A stretch of 7,899 nt of DNA, from assembly GCA_945875135.1 (NCBI GenBank), contig CAMCJO010000092.1, forward strand, positions 1 to 7,899, read 5' to 3'. Positions 1 through 7,505 of the stretch are shown here, one piece after another (the first letter of the stretch is position 1; each line of letters starts with the position of its first letter). The stretch is from an uncultured Porphyromonas sp. GTDB lineage: Bacteria; Bacteroidota; Bacteroidia; Bacteroidales; Porphyromonadaceae. The notes under the pieces are model-generated. The model made no database searches. It was not told the DNA's origin and saw only the letters and a list, made by a program, of their open reading frames with translations. A program made the position numbers and the translations under genes.

Positions 1-1
1 T

Positions 2-35
2 CCCACGTGGGCATTTCGAAATATCCACGTGGAAA
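2..35. repeat. Palindrome-rich intergenic repeat with two CACGTG cores
   Basis: Three perfect palindromes lie in 31 bases: CCCACGTGGG (2-11), ATTTCGAAAT (13-22) and CCACGTGG (25-32). The two CACGTG cores are arranged so that each is flanked by an ATTTC or GAAAT arm. The element touches the left window edge, so its full length is unknown. A related 15-base piece (GAAATATCCATGTGG) occurs at 1651-1665, 14 of 15 identical to bases 18-32. This suggests a short dispersed intergenic repeat family, though a protein-binding site or the stem of an upstream gene's terminator is possible. Confidence 0.5.
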
Positions 36-131
36 TCACTTTTCCCCGACACAGCTCCGTTTCGATATGTAGTCGGCTCTAAATTATTGTAGCTTGCTGG
101 CGCTGAATTTCCCCAGTCAGGGCGGAGGCAT

Positions 132-163
132 TTTGCTCGTAAGGGGGCGTTGTCTTAACTTTG
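132..163 (+). promoter_or_regulatory. Bacteroidota-type promoter of the methyltransferase gene
   Basis: TTTG at 132-135 and TAACTTTG at 156-163 are separated by 20 nt. This fits the known Bacteroides -33/-7 pattern (TTTG, 19-21 nt, TAnnTTTG). Transcription would begin near base 170, giving a leader of about 17 nt before the ATG at 187. No strong Shine-Dalgarno sequence lies in that leader, which is normal for this phylum. Confidence 0.75.
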
Positions 164-186
164 CGCCATAAGACCATCAAGTCAAT

Positions 187-1413
187 ATGCTATCACAACA
201 ACAGATGGAGCAAGTAGTGGCTCTGAGTAGGCAGTGGGCCGACAGATCGCCTGATAGGATACTCTTCGAGCGGAGTGAGCTGGAGCCTGAGATCAAGCGA
301 CAGATCGCGCTACAGGTCGCTCTGCTACCTAAGATGCAGCGTAAGATGCCACGCTTTGCCGAGAGCGGTGGGTATATACCACATCGCGTCAACTTCGAGC
401 AGAGTAGTAGCGAACTGACAGCTCGCTACAAGCAGCAATTGATAGCACCTCAGGAGCATATCCTAGACATGACCGGCGGCCTAGGCATCGACGCAATAGC
501 GATGGCCTCTGTATCCGAGCTGAGCGTCATCTACGAGATAGACCAGACGATGGCAGATGCCTTGACCTACAATCTGCACAAGGTCTTGCCGCAGGGCCCT
601 GTCACGGTACACTGCGGGGATGCACTGGCAGCGATGGAGCGTGCTACACTCGAGGGTGTGACACTCGTCTATGCAGATCCGGCTCGCCGAGATATGGAGG
701 ACCCTAATCGCCGTCTCATTAGTATGGATGAGTATAGTCCATCACCGCTACAGATTATGAGTCGGCTACAGGAGCTGGGCTATCAAGGACGACTGCTCCT
801 CAAGTTGTCGCCGATGCTAGATATACAGTGGATATTAGAGCAGCTCCCGCAGGTCTGTGCCGTACATATAGTACAGGTGCAGGATGAGGTCAAGGAGCTA
901 CTGGTTGCAGTCTCTATGCAGCGACAAGAGAGTGATCCAGAGATTTATCTAGCTGTCGTGGATCGCCTGGGGCAGGTGAGCCGTTGGAGCTTCCCGTACC
1001 ACAGGTTGTCGTCAGTGCGTACAGCTTATGCGACTAAGGTTGAGGTGTATATACACATCCCGCAGCCACTCCTGATGAAGAGCGGTGCCTTTCACCTCAT
1101 CGCTGAGGAGCAGTCGCTCACCTTACTCGGTCCCAATAGTCACATCTACACCTCAGCAAAGGCCTCTCCCAGTCCGCTCTATAAGAGTTATAAGCTCATA
1201 GAGGAGATCGACTACAGCAAGTCGACCCTGAGAGGTAAGGAGCTACAGGCTCTCCGCCAGCGCTATCCAGCACTGACCATCATGTCTCGGCACTTCCCTC
1301 TGACTGCTCAGCAGCTCAAGCAGACGCTCAAGACCGATGAGAGCGATACCTACTATCTGCTCGCTACGACTATGGGAGAGCGTGCACGTAAGCTTCTGAT
1401 CCTAACCTCATGA
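187..1413 (+). CDS. Class I SAM-dependent methyltransferase with THUMP-like C-terminal domain
   Basis: This 408-residue protein is a probable cytoplasmic methyltransferase, most likely acting on RNA. Residues 93-107 (LDMTGGLGIDAIAMA) form the glycine-rich SAM-binding motif I of the Rossmann fold. YEID at 116-119 supplies the acidic residue after strand 2. YADPARRD at 162-169 sits where the family carries its catalytic motif IV (DPPY-like). Residues 1-85 are a helical N-terminal region. Residues from about 318 to 406 resemble the THUMP-like domain attached to this group in Bacteroidota. The substrate is not identifiable; the RNA assignment rests on family resemblance. The ATG at 187 is chosen because it lies about 17 nt after the predicted transcription start; Met7 (205) is a less likely alternative. 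The gene appears monocistronic and its stop codon overlaps the T-tract of the convergent tRNA terminator. Confidence 0.82.
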   Translation: MLSQQQMEQVVALSRQWADRSPDRILFERSELEPEIKRQIALQVALLPKMQRKMPRFAESGGYIPHRVNFEQSSSELTARYKQQLIAPQEHILDMTGGLGIDAIAMASVSELSVIYEIDQTMADALTYNLHKVLPQGPVTVHCGDALAAMERATLEGVTLVYADPARRDMEDPNRRLISMDEYSPSPLQIMSRLQELGYQGRLLLKLSPMLDIQWILEQLPQVCAVHIVQVQDEVKELLVAVSMQRQESDPEIYLAVVDRLGQVSRWSFPYHRLSSVRTAYATKVEVYIHIPQPLLMKSGAFHLIAEEQSLTLLGPNSHIYTSAKASPSPLYKSYKLIEEIDYSKSTLRGKELQALRQRYPALTIMSRHFPLTAQQLKQTLKTDESDTYYLLATTMGERARKLLILTS

Positions 1414-1449
1414 AAAAAGAAATCCCTCCACAAATCACTTGTAGAGGGA
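1413..1449 (-). terminator. Rho-independent terminator of tRNA-Cys, overlapping the convergent gene end
   Basis: Arms 1423-1433 and 1439-1449 form an 11-bp stem with a 5-nt loop. The single irregular position (1429/1443) is a C-A mismatch in plus-strand RNA but a G-U pair in minus-strand RNA. On the minus strand the stem is followed by TTTCTTTTTT (complement of 1413-1422), a strong U-tract. Both points favour the minus strand, about 35 nt after the tRNA end. In the plus direction only a CCTTTT tail follows, so it may also stop the methyltransferase transcript, more weakly. Confidence 0.82.
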
Positions 1450-1484
1450 CCTTTTACAAAGAAATGAAATCTATTTTATCGTAG

Positions 1485-1555
1485 AGGTTCGTGGCGGATT
1501 TGAACCGCCGTACACGGTTTTGCAGACCGTTGCCTAACCACTCGGCCAACGAACC
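1485..1555 (-). tRNA. trnC: tRNA-Cys (anticodon GCA)
   Basis: The minus strand folds into a complete 71-nt cloverleaf. The acceptor stem is GGTTCGT pairing with ACGAACC. The D arm is GCC/GGC with a 9-nt loop, and the anticodon stem is ACGGT/ACCGT around loop CTGCAAA. The variable loop has 4 nt, and the T arm is GGCGG/CCGCC with loop TTCAAAT. The anticodon GCA (complement of 1521-1523) reads cysteine codons, and the discriminator base is U, the expected identity element for tRNA-Cys. No CCA end is encoded, so it must be added after transcription. It is transcribed alone, between its own promoter and terminator. Confidence 0.97.
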
Positions 1556-1577
1556 ATTGCTTGGTTGATTGCGACTA

Positions 1578-1608
1578 CAAAGGTACGACAATTTTTTGAC
1601 AAACCAAA
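1578..1608 (-). promoter_or_regulatory. Bacteroidota-type promoter of tRNA-Cys
   Basis: Read on the minus strand, TTTG (complement of 1605-1608) is followed after 19 nt by TACCTTTG (complement of 1578-1585). This matches the Bacteroides -33/-7 consensus TTTG, 19-21 nt, TAnnTTTG. Transcription would start near base 1570, about 15 nt before the mature tRNA 5' end at 1555. Confidence 0.8.
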
Positions 1609-1809
1609 TACTTCCTCGTCTCAAGTATGTTTGTTGGTCGGAAGCAGGCTGAAATATCCATGTGGCGGTTGGCGTTTCATACGGAAGCATCGAAAGGTCG
1701 TTGCTGGATTAAACGAAAAAGTCCTATTCGTCTCTAAGTTGGTATTCTTGAAGGACCCGACTCGGGCGTTCTAGCTCTGAAAGGGGGGTCGCTATACACC
1801 TTATTATAT
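1609..1809. other. Non-coding leader upstream of the efflux operon
   Basis: No convincing gene lies here. A plus-strand open frame (1565-1774) runs through the tRNA promoter and lacks any domain-like character. The region holds the 1651-1665 repeat copy, a compact inverted repeat CCCGA-C-TCGGG at 1756-1766, and a 5-bp pair GTCCT/AGGAC (1721-1725, 1752-1756). Only imperfect -7 candidates are seen for the operon: TAAGTTGG at 1735-1742 and TATTCTTG at 1743-1750. Neither has a TTTG at the proper upstream distance. The last 20 bases before the ATG at 1810 are A/T-rich, as usual for translation starts in this phylum. Confidence 0.5.
1651..1665 (+). repeat. Second copy of the CACGTG-type intergenic repeat (degenerate)
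   Basis: GAAATATCCATGTGG matches bases 18-32 at 14 of 15 positions, the difference (T for C) being in the palindromic core. It lies between the tRNA-Cys promoter and the efflux operon. It could be a decayed repeat copy or a binding site; two copies in one window are not enough to decide. Confidence 0.35.
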
Positions 1810-3261
1810 ATGAGACAACAGATACATCTCATCTCTGGGTGGCGCTATGTGATGCTGCCGTACTTATTCTTGCTTACGCTGACGCTCTCGGCGCAGCAAC
1901 CGGATACACTCGTGCTGACACTAGACGAGAGCATCGCTCTCGGGCTGGAGCAGAGCCCCATGGTGCTGGGCAAGGACGTGGCTCTGGTCAACCAAATGTA
2001 TGCCGAGCGGGAGGCGCAGAGTGCTCTCTACCCGCAGCTGTCGCTCTCGGGCAACTACGGCTACACGCTCAAGAAGCAGCGCATCTACTTCGACGGCATG
2101 CCCGGTATGGGCGCTATACCAGGTATGGAAGATGGTATTGAGGTGGGACGTACGCACAATATACAGCTGGGACTACAAGCTGGTATGCCACTCGTCAATG
2201 CGACGCTCTGGAAGGCACTGCAGATCAATCGCACGCAGGTTGACCTGGCACTACAGCAGGCTACGCAGTCTCGTCAGGAGTTGGTCGGGCAGATCAAGAA
2301 AGCCTTCTACACGGTGCTCCTAGCTCAGGAGTCTTGCGAGACATTGCAGCAGAGCATGCGCAATGCGGAGCTGAACCTCGAGCGCGTCACGCAACGGTAC
2401 GAAGCGGGGCTCGTGGCGGAGTACGACAAGATGCGCGCTGAGGTACAATACGCCAATATCAAGCCCTCAGTACTGCAAGCAGAGCAGGGCGTTGACCTAG
2501 CCTATATGCAGTTGGCGGTACTCCTAGGACTAGACCCTCACACAGGTCTGCGACTGGTGGGGCACCTCGAGGACTACCAAGCCGAGAGCCAGAGACTCAT
2601 CGCACAGGTCCCAACGACCGACTCGCTATGGCTTACGACCAATCCAACCTTGCGAGCACTAGATCTACAGCAGCAGATAGCTGACGAGAGTATCAAGCTC
2701 TCCAAGCTGAGCTGGGTGCCTTCGATTTCGTTGGGTGCAAACTACAATTACAACTTCTCGTCAAACGACTTTGACCTCTCTAAGAGTCGTCTCTGGGTTC
2801 CCTTTTCAGTCGTGAGCCTACAGTTTCAATTTCCACTCTTCACAGGGCTGAAGAACTACTACACGACGCGACAGGCTAAGGGGCGGGCTTTACTCTTGAA
2901 GCTCCAGCGACAAGATGCTGAGCGGTCACTCACGCTCGGTATGCAGAGCCAGCGAGACAAAGCACGTAAGGCGCAGGAGCAGTACAGCACAGCGACACAG
3001 ATACAGGCGACAGCCGAGCGGGGCTATACCATCGCACAGCGTATGTACGACAAGGGCATGGGCACGCTCCTAGAGGTGAACGATGCCGAGCTGGCACTAC
3101 TACAAGCACGTCTCAACCAGACACAAGCACTCTACGACTACCTCATAGCGGGTGTGGAGATAGAGCAGCTCATAGCCCCCGAGACACCGATCTCCTCCGA
3201 TCCAAGCAATGATTACGAGGAGCGTCTCAACTCGATCAAACGAATGACACGATACTTCTAA
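1810..3261 (+). CDS. TolC-family outer membrane efflux channel
   Basis: This 483-residue protein is the outer-membrane and periplasmic tunnel component of the tripartite pump encoded by the operon. A signal peptide covers about residues 1-28, with hydrophobic core MLPYLFLLTLTL and probable cleavage after LSA; no lipobox cysteine follows. The mature part shows the duplicated outer-membrane-efflux layout. Repeat one has helices at about 38-70, a beta-hairpin at 75-130 and long helices at 130-230. Repeat two has helices at about 265-300, a hairpin at 303-345 and helices at 350-455. RYEAGLVAEYDKMRAEV (196-212) and MYDKGMGTLLEVNDAEL (412-428) are the equivalent helix-turn motifs typical of the family. 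The first hairpin contains an unusual loop rich in Met, Pro and Gly (95-107). The ATG at 1810 gives a normal signal peptide; Met15 (1852) is also possible. It is the first gene of a four-gene operon. Confidence 0.93.
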   Translation: MRQQIHLISGWRYVMLPYLFLLTLTLSAQQPDTLVLTLDESIALGLEQSPMVLGKDVALVNQMYAEREAQSALYPQLSLSGNYGYTLKKQRIYFDGMPGMGAIPGMEDGIEVGRTHNIQLGLQAGMPLVNATLWKALQINRTQVDLALQQATQSRQELVGQIKKAFYTVLLAQESCETLQQSMRNAELNLERVTQRYEAGLVAEYDKMRAEVQYANIKPSVLQAEQGVDLAYMQLAVLLGLDPHTGLRLVGHLEDYQAESQRLIAQVPTTDSLWLTTNPTLRALDLQQQIADESIKLSKLSWVPSISLGANYNYNFSSNDFDLSKSRLWVPFSVVSLQFQFPLFTGLKNYYTTRQAKGRALLLKLQRQDAERSLTLGMQSQRDKARKAQEQYSTATQIQATAERGYTIAQRMYDKGMGTLLEVNDAELALLQARLNQTQALYDYLIAGVEIEQLIAPETPISSDPSNDYEERLNSIKRMTRYF

Positions 3262-3267
3262 CGCCAT

Positions 3268-3298
3268 ATATCCTATTAAGTCAAAAACAATATCCTAT
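3268..3298 (+). repeat. Direct 9-bp repeat ATATCCTAT in the channel-adaptor gap
   Basis: ATATCCTAT occurs at 3268-3276 and again at 3290-3298, 22 bp apart start to start. The second copy overlaps the start codon of the adaptor gene. The spacing is about two helical turns, but in such an A/T-rich 35-base gap chance or a small past duplication is a sufficient explanation. Confidence 0.3.
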
Positions 3299-4349
3299 GT
3301 TTCTCTCTATACGTACACTTGCTCCGATAGCACTGAGCCTAGCACTCGTCTCTCTTACCAGTTGTCAGTCGGCGAGCAAGGAGGGCAAGACGACCTTTTC
3401 GCACACGATCGACTCGACAGACATCAAGCATGTAGAGGTGGCGACCGTCTCGGTGCAGACACTCCCAGACCTACAAGAGTACACCAGCACGGTCGAGGCT
3501 AAGGTGACTAATCAGATAGCTCCGCAGATGGCCTCCCGCATCAAGCGCATCTATGTAGAGGTGGGGCAGCAGGTATCTCGTGGGCAGCTCCTCGCTGAGA
3601 TGGACCACAGCCAGCTGGAGCAGGCGCGTCTGCAGCTCGAGGAGCGCAAGAGCGCACTGGCTCGTATAGACGAACTATACAAGATAGGCGGTATCTCCCA
3701 GTCGGAGTGGGAGGCAACGCAACGAGCTCTTACGCTGGCTCAGACGAGCTACAATAATATAAGGGAGAATACACAGCTTCGTAGCCCTATCTCAGGGGTG
3801 GTCACAGCGCGCAACTACGATGCGGGCGATATGATGTCGCCGCAGATGCCTCTGCTCGTTGTGGAGCAGATCATCCCAGTGGTGCTACGGATCAATCCCT
3901 CGGAGCGTTACTACGGGCAGATGACCAAAGGAATGCCGGTGACGATTACTTCGGAGTCCCTGCCTGACGAAACTTTTGCAGGTAAGATTTCGCTGAAGTA
4001 TCCGACGATCAATCCACAGACTCACACCTTTACGATGGAAGTCGAGGCGACCAATCCTGAGCGCAAGCTGGTGCCAGGACAGTACGCTCGTGTCTCGATC
4101 AATCTAGGCGACAAGGAGTACACGGTAGTCCCCACAGAGAGCATCGTCAAGCAGATAGGCAGTGCTGAGCAGTGTGTCTACATCGTACGAGACGGCATCG
4201 CCCATCGGCAGGTAGTTGTCGTAGAGCGTACCGTCGGCAAGTACACAGCGATCAGTGAGGGTGTCTCCTCAGGCGATGTCGTAGTCACGACTGGAGCCAG
4301 CATCCTGTCCGATCAGATGCCTGTACAGATTTCGCAGGCTCAGAAGTAA
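3297..4349 (+). CDS. RND efflux periplasmic adaptor, membrane-fusion lipoprotein
   Basis: This 350-residue protein links the inner-membrane pump to the outer-membrane channel in the periplasm. The N-terminus is a lipoprotein signal, with hydrophobic residues 8-20 and lipobox LTSC. Cys23 would be lipidated, anchoring the adaptor to a membrane. The domain order follows the family. A first half of the lipoyl domain (about 60-103, with VEVGQQVSRGQLLAEMD) leads to a short alpha-hairpin (104-158). The second lipoyl half follows (161-189, with LRSPISGVVTARNYDAGD), then a beta-barrel (190-272, ending VPGQYARVSI) and a membrane-proximal domain (275-345, with VPTESI and VSSGDVVVTTG). The hairpin is only about 50 residues, shorter than in AcrA. 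The gene lies 35 nt after the channel gene and 33 nt before the pump gene, consistent with co-transcription. There is no Shine-Dalgarno; the leader is A-rich. Confidence 0.94.
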   Translation: MFLSIRTLAPIALSLALVSLTSCQSASKEGKTTFSHTIDSTDIKHVEVATVSVQTLPDLQEYTSTVEAKVTNQIAPQMASRIKRIYVEVGQQVSRGQLLAEMDHSQLEQARLQLEERKSALARIDELYKIGGISQSEWEATQRALTLAQTSYNNIRENTQLRSPISGVVTARNYDAGDMMSPQMPLLVVEQIIPVVLRINPSERYYGQMTKGMPVTITSESLPDETFAGKISLKYPTINPQTHTFTMEVEATNPERKLVPGQYARVSINLGDKEYTVVPTESIVKQIGSAEQCVYIVRDGIAHRQVVVVERTVGKYTAISEGVSSGDVVVTTGASILSDQMPVQISQAQK

Positions 4350-4382
4350 TCTCTCCCACACACAGATCCTCGCCTTTAGCTT

Positions 4383-7300
4383 ATGAGTCTTTATCAATCA
4401 GCCGTACGTCGTCCTGTCACCACGATCATGATTTTCGTCGGGGTGGTCGTCTTGGGCCTTTTTGCCTTGACACGCCTGCCGATAGACCTTCTGCCCGAGA
4501 TGCAGATCAATCGGGTCATGATCGTCACCTCTTACTCGGGAGCCGCTCCTGAAGAGGTGGAAAACAACGTTACCAAGCCCATCCAAAACGTCCTCAACGG
4601 TATCAACGGAGTCAAGCACATTACCTCGCAAAGCAAAGAGAATGTCTCTGTCGTCACGCTGGAGCTCCGAGAGGGACTGGATATAGAGAATGCGATCAAC
4701 GATACCCGCGACAAGATCAGTGCTATCGCGGAGGCGCTCCCCGACGGAGCTGGCACGCCAAACATTATCAAGTTTGGCATGGATGATCTGCCTATCCTCA
4801 TGCTCTCGATCAAGTCGGACGCTAGCTCCAAGTCGCTCTACAAAATCCTAAATGATCAGTTGATAACCCCTCTAGGACGCATTGACGGGGTGGGGGGCGT
4901 CAACCTACTAGGTGCTAGACAACGACAGATCAACGTCTACTGCGACCCGCACAAGCTCGAGAGCTACGGCATCACGGTCAGTGATGTGAGCAACCTCATT
5001 GCGGTCGCAAACCGCAACATCTCGGCTGGGTCGATGAACCTAGAAACGAGTAAAATCTCCCTCCGAGCTATCGGTGAGATCGTTGATCCGAAGCAGTTAG
5101 AGGAGCTACCCATAACGAGCTTCGCTGGCCGGACCATCTATCTGCGAGACGTGGCGAGCGTCGTAGATGGCGATCCTGAGCAGCAAACGCTCGCCTATGT
5201 GGACAACCAGAGGGGCGCGATGCTCATGCTGATGAAGCAGTCGGGTGCCAACACGGTTCAGGTGAATAAGCGTGTCCTCAAGGCACTCCCACAGATTGTT
5301 AAGAACCTCCCCACGGACATCAAGATCGAGGTGATTATGGATCAGAGCGACTTCATCGTGCGCTCGATCAATAGTCTGAGCTCGACGATTGGCATTACCT
5401 TCTGCGTCGTGATGCTCATCGTGCTACTCTTCCTGGGCCGATGGCGCGCCACCTTTATCATCGTACTGACGATCCCGATATCGCTGCTCTCGGCCTTCAT
5501 ATACCTACTGCTGACGGGCAACTCGCTCAACATCATCTCGCTCAGTTCGCTCTCCATAGCCATCGGTATGGTGGTGGACGATGCGATCGTGGTGCTGGAA
5601 AACATTACCAACCACATCGAGCGGGGAAGCTATCCCAAGCAGGCTGCCGTCCATGCGACCAACGAGGTGGCACTCTCAGTCATCGCCTCTACGCTGACGA
5701 TGCTGGCCGTCTTCCTCCCGATGGTGATGATGCAGGGCATGGCGGGACTACTCTTCCGTCAGCTCGGCTGGATCGTTAGTATCGTGATGATCGTCTCAAC
5801 CATCTGTGCACTCGCCCTGACACCTACGCTCTGTGCCCACATGCTGCAAGCCAATCGTCAGCGCAAGGAGGGAAGGGTATCCCAAAAGATCCTACGCCCC
5901 TTCAACGACTTCATCCAGCGACTGACGGTCTTCTATCAGCGCACGCTTGCCTGGGTACTACGACACAAGTGGCTCACGGTAGGCTTGTCCTTAAGCATCT
6001 TCGCACTATCGCTCACGCTCGGCTCGCTGGTTAAGACCGAGTTCATGCCGCAGGGCGATGGTGGCTATATATTTGTCAAGGCGTACTACCCTGTAGGCAC
6101 TACCATAGACCGCCCGCTCGCTGAGGGGCATCGCCTCACCGAGGAGTGGCACAAGAAGTACCCCGAGATAGAGATGCTGCAGTTCTCCACGGGCCAAGCT
6201 GACGCTTTTCAGTCTGGAGCCTCGACGCTAGCTCAGGACAATGCGGATAATCTTCTCTCCTTCAATATCAAGCTGGTCGATGCCTCCGAGCGAAAGCGTT
6301 CCTCTAAGGAGGTTGCTGCCGAGATGCGTCGTGATCTGAGTGCCACGCCTGGTATCAAGCAGTACAATGTCTCTGCTCAGTCAGGTGGCGGGGGACAGCA
6401 AAGCACTGTCAATGTCGATATCTACGGACACGACTTTGCCGTCACCGATCAGATCTCCAAAGCGTTTATGGCAGAGATTAGGAAGTCGCCAGCTTGTGCT
6501 CAGGCACTGAGCAATCGCGACGAGTTTATGCCTGAGTACCAGGTCATCTTCGACCCGCAGCGACTCGCCGAGCATGGCTTGACCAATAGTATGGTAGCGA
6601 GCTATCTGCGCAACAGCATCTACGGAGCCACCGCCTCCTTCTATCGTGAGGATGGGCAGGAGTATGAGATCCGTGTGCGCCTGGCACCTGAGTTCAGACG
6701 CAGTCTAGACGACGTCGCTCAGACACTGGTACGCACCTCACAGGGAACGAGCGTACGACTAGGCGAACTGGGCAAAGTCGTGGAGCACTTTGCGCCCCCT
6801 GCCATTTACCAGAAAGACCGCTCTCGTGTTGTCACTATTGCACTCACACCAGCGCCCAAGGCAGCCCTCTCAGATCTCGTCCGCACGGCTCAGAAGACGC
6901 TCGACGGGATGGATATGCCCGAGGGCGTGAGCTACGAGATAACAGGAGCTTTCGAGCAGCAACAAGAGGCTTTTGCAGACTTAGGGACGCTCCTGCTGCT
7001 CATTGTCTTCCTAGTCTTCATCGTGATGGCTGCGGAGTTTGAGAGCTTGACCTCCCCATTTGTCATTATGTTTTCCGTACCCTTTGCCTTTACGGGCGTT
7101 ATCATCGGCTTGCTCGTGACGGGTGTCCCCTTGAGCGTCATTGCCTTCATCGGAGCGATCATGCTCGTCGGTATCGTGGTGAAGAATGGTATCGTCCTGA
7201 TCGACTACACCATACTCAATCGTGAGCGTGGCATGTCCGTACGCACTGCGCTGCTCCATGCGGGAGCGTCGCGTCTGCGTCCCGTGCTGATGACGACGCT

Positions 7301-7502
7301 CACGACCGTCTTCGGTATGATCCCGATGGCTATTGGCATCGGACAGGGTAGCGAGATGTGGCAACCGATGGGTGTCACGGTAGCCTTCGGTCTGACCATC
7401 TCGACGCTGGTCACGCTCCTCCTGATCCCCTGTGTCTATGCGCTGGTCTCTCGTCGTCAGATAAGGCGTCGCCGCAAGAAAAGTCTCAAAAACCACCACT
7501 AA
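4383..7502 (+). CDS. RND-superfamily efflux pump permease, HAE/AcrB type
   Basis: This 1039-residue inner-membrane pump has the usual family length. It should form a trimer that uses proton influx to push substrates into the adaptor-channel assembly. The layout is TM1 (about 12-31), a large periplasmic loop (32-332), TM2-6 (335-487), TM7 (526-548), a second loop (550-865) and TM8-12 (866-1020), ending in a basic tail. The proton-relay residues are all present: D399 and D400 in TM4 (GMVVDDAIVVLEN), K934 in TM10 (VVKNGIVLIDY), and R964 and T971 before and in TM11 (RLRPVLMT). They match AcrB D407, D408, K940, R971 and T978. The paired aspartates place it with hydrophobe/amphiphile exporters rather than CusA/CzcA metal pumps, which carry a single Asp there. 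The specific substrate (drug, bile salt, fatty acid or other) cannot be inferred. The gene appears intact. Confidence 0.95.
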   Translation: MSLYQSAVRRPVTTIMIFVGVVVLGLFALTRLPIDLLPEMQINRVMIVTSYSGAAPEEVENNVTKPIQNVLNGINGVKHITSQSKENVSVVTLELREGLDIENAINDTRDKISAIAEALPDGAGTPNIIKFGMDDLPILMLSIKSDASSKSLYKILNDQLITPLGRIDGVGGVNLLGARQRQINVYCDPHKLESYGITVSDVSNLIAVANRNISAGSMNLETSKISLRAIGEIVDPKQLEELPITSFAGRTIYLRDVASVVDGDPEQQTLAYVDNQRGAMLMLMKQSGANTVQVNKRVLKALPQIVKNLPTDIKIEVIMDQSDFIVRSINSLSSTIGITFCVVMLIVLLFLGRWRATFIIVLTIPISLLSAFIYLLLTGNSLNIISLSSLSIAIGMVVDDAIVVLENITNHIERGSYPKQAAVHATNEVALSVIASTLTMLAVFLPMVMMQGMAGLLFRQLGWIVSIVMIVSTICALALTPTLCAHMLQANRQRKEGRVSQKILRPFNDFIQRLTVFYQRTLAWVLRHKWLTVGLSLSIFALSLTLGSLVKTEFMPQGDGGYIFVKAYYPVGTTIDRPLAEGHRLTEEWHKKYPEIEMLQFSTGQADAFQSGASTLAQDNADNLLSFNIKLVDASERKRSSKEVAAEMRRDLSATPGIKQYNVSAQSGGGGQQSTVNVDIYGHDFAVTDQISKAFMAEIRKSPACAQALSNRDEFMPEYQVIFDPQRLAEHGLTNSMVASYLRNSIYGATASFYREDGQEYEIRVRLAPEFRRSLDDVAQTLVRTSQGTSVRLGELGKVVEHFAPPAIYQKDRSRVVTIALTPAPKAALSDLVRTAQKTLDGMDMPEGVSYEITGAFEQQQEAFADLGTLLLLIVFLVFIVMAAEFESLTSPFVIMFSVPFAFTGVIIGLLVTGVPLSVIAFIGAIMLVGIVVKNGIVLIDYTILNRERGMSVRTALLHAGASRLRPVLMTTLTTVFGMIPMAIGIGQGSEMWQPMGVTVAFGLTISTLVTLLLIPCVYALVSRRQIRRRRKKSLKNHH

Positions 7503-7505
7503 GCT

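Noticed and set aside
1454..1690. Minus-strand 78-codon open frame
   Set aside because: It reads straight through the tRNA-Cys gene and its promoter.
1565..1774. Plus-strand 69-codon open frame in the tRNA-operon gap
   Set aside because: It begins inside the tRNA-Cys promoter region, has no recognisable motif or membrane segment, and overlaps the repeat copy; it looks like chance.
2000..2323. Frame-shifted plus-strand open frames within the channel gene (also 1839-2141)
   Set aside because: These are Arg/Ser/Ala-rich shadow translations of the channel gene, which itself is uninterrupted with clear family structure.
5441..5779. Plus-strand 112-codon frame inside the pump gene
   Set aside because: It is a shadow of the conserved TM3-TM6 region of the pump; no independent start context.
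4383..7502. Possible heavy-metal exporter (CusA/CzcA type)
   Set aside because: TM4 carries the paired aspartates VVDDAIVVLEN of the HAE group rather than the single-Asp motif of metal pumps, and I see no CusA-like methionine pattern that would argue otherwise.
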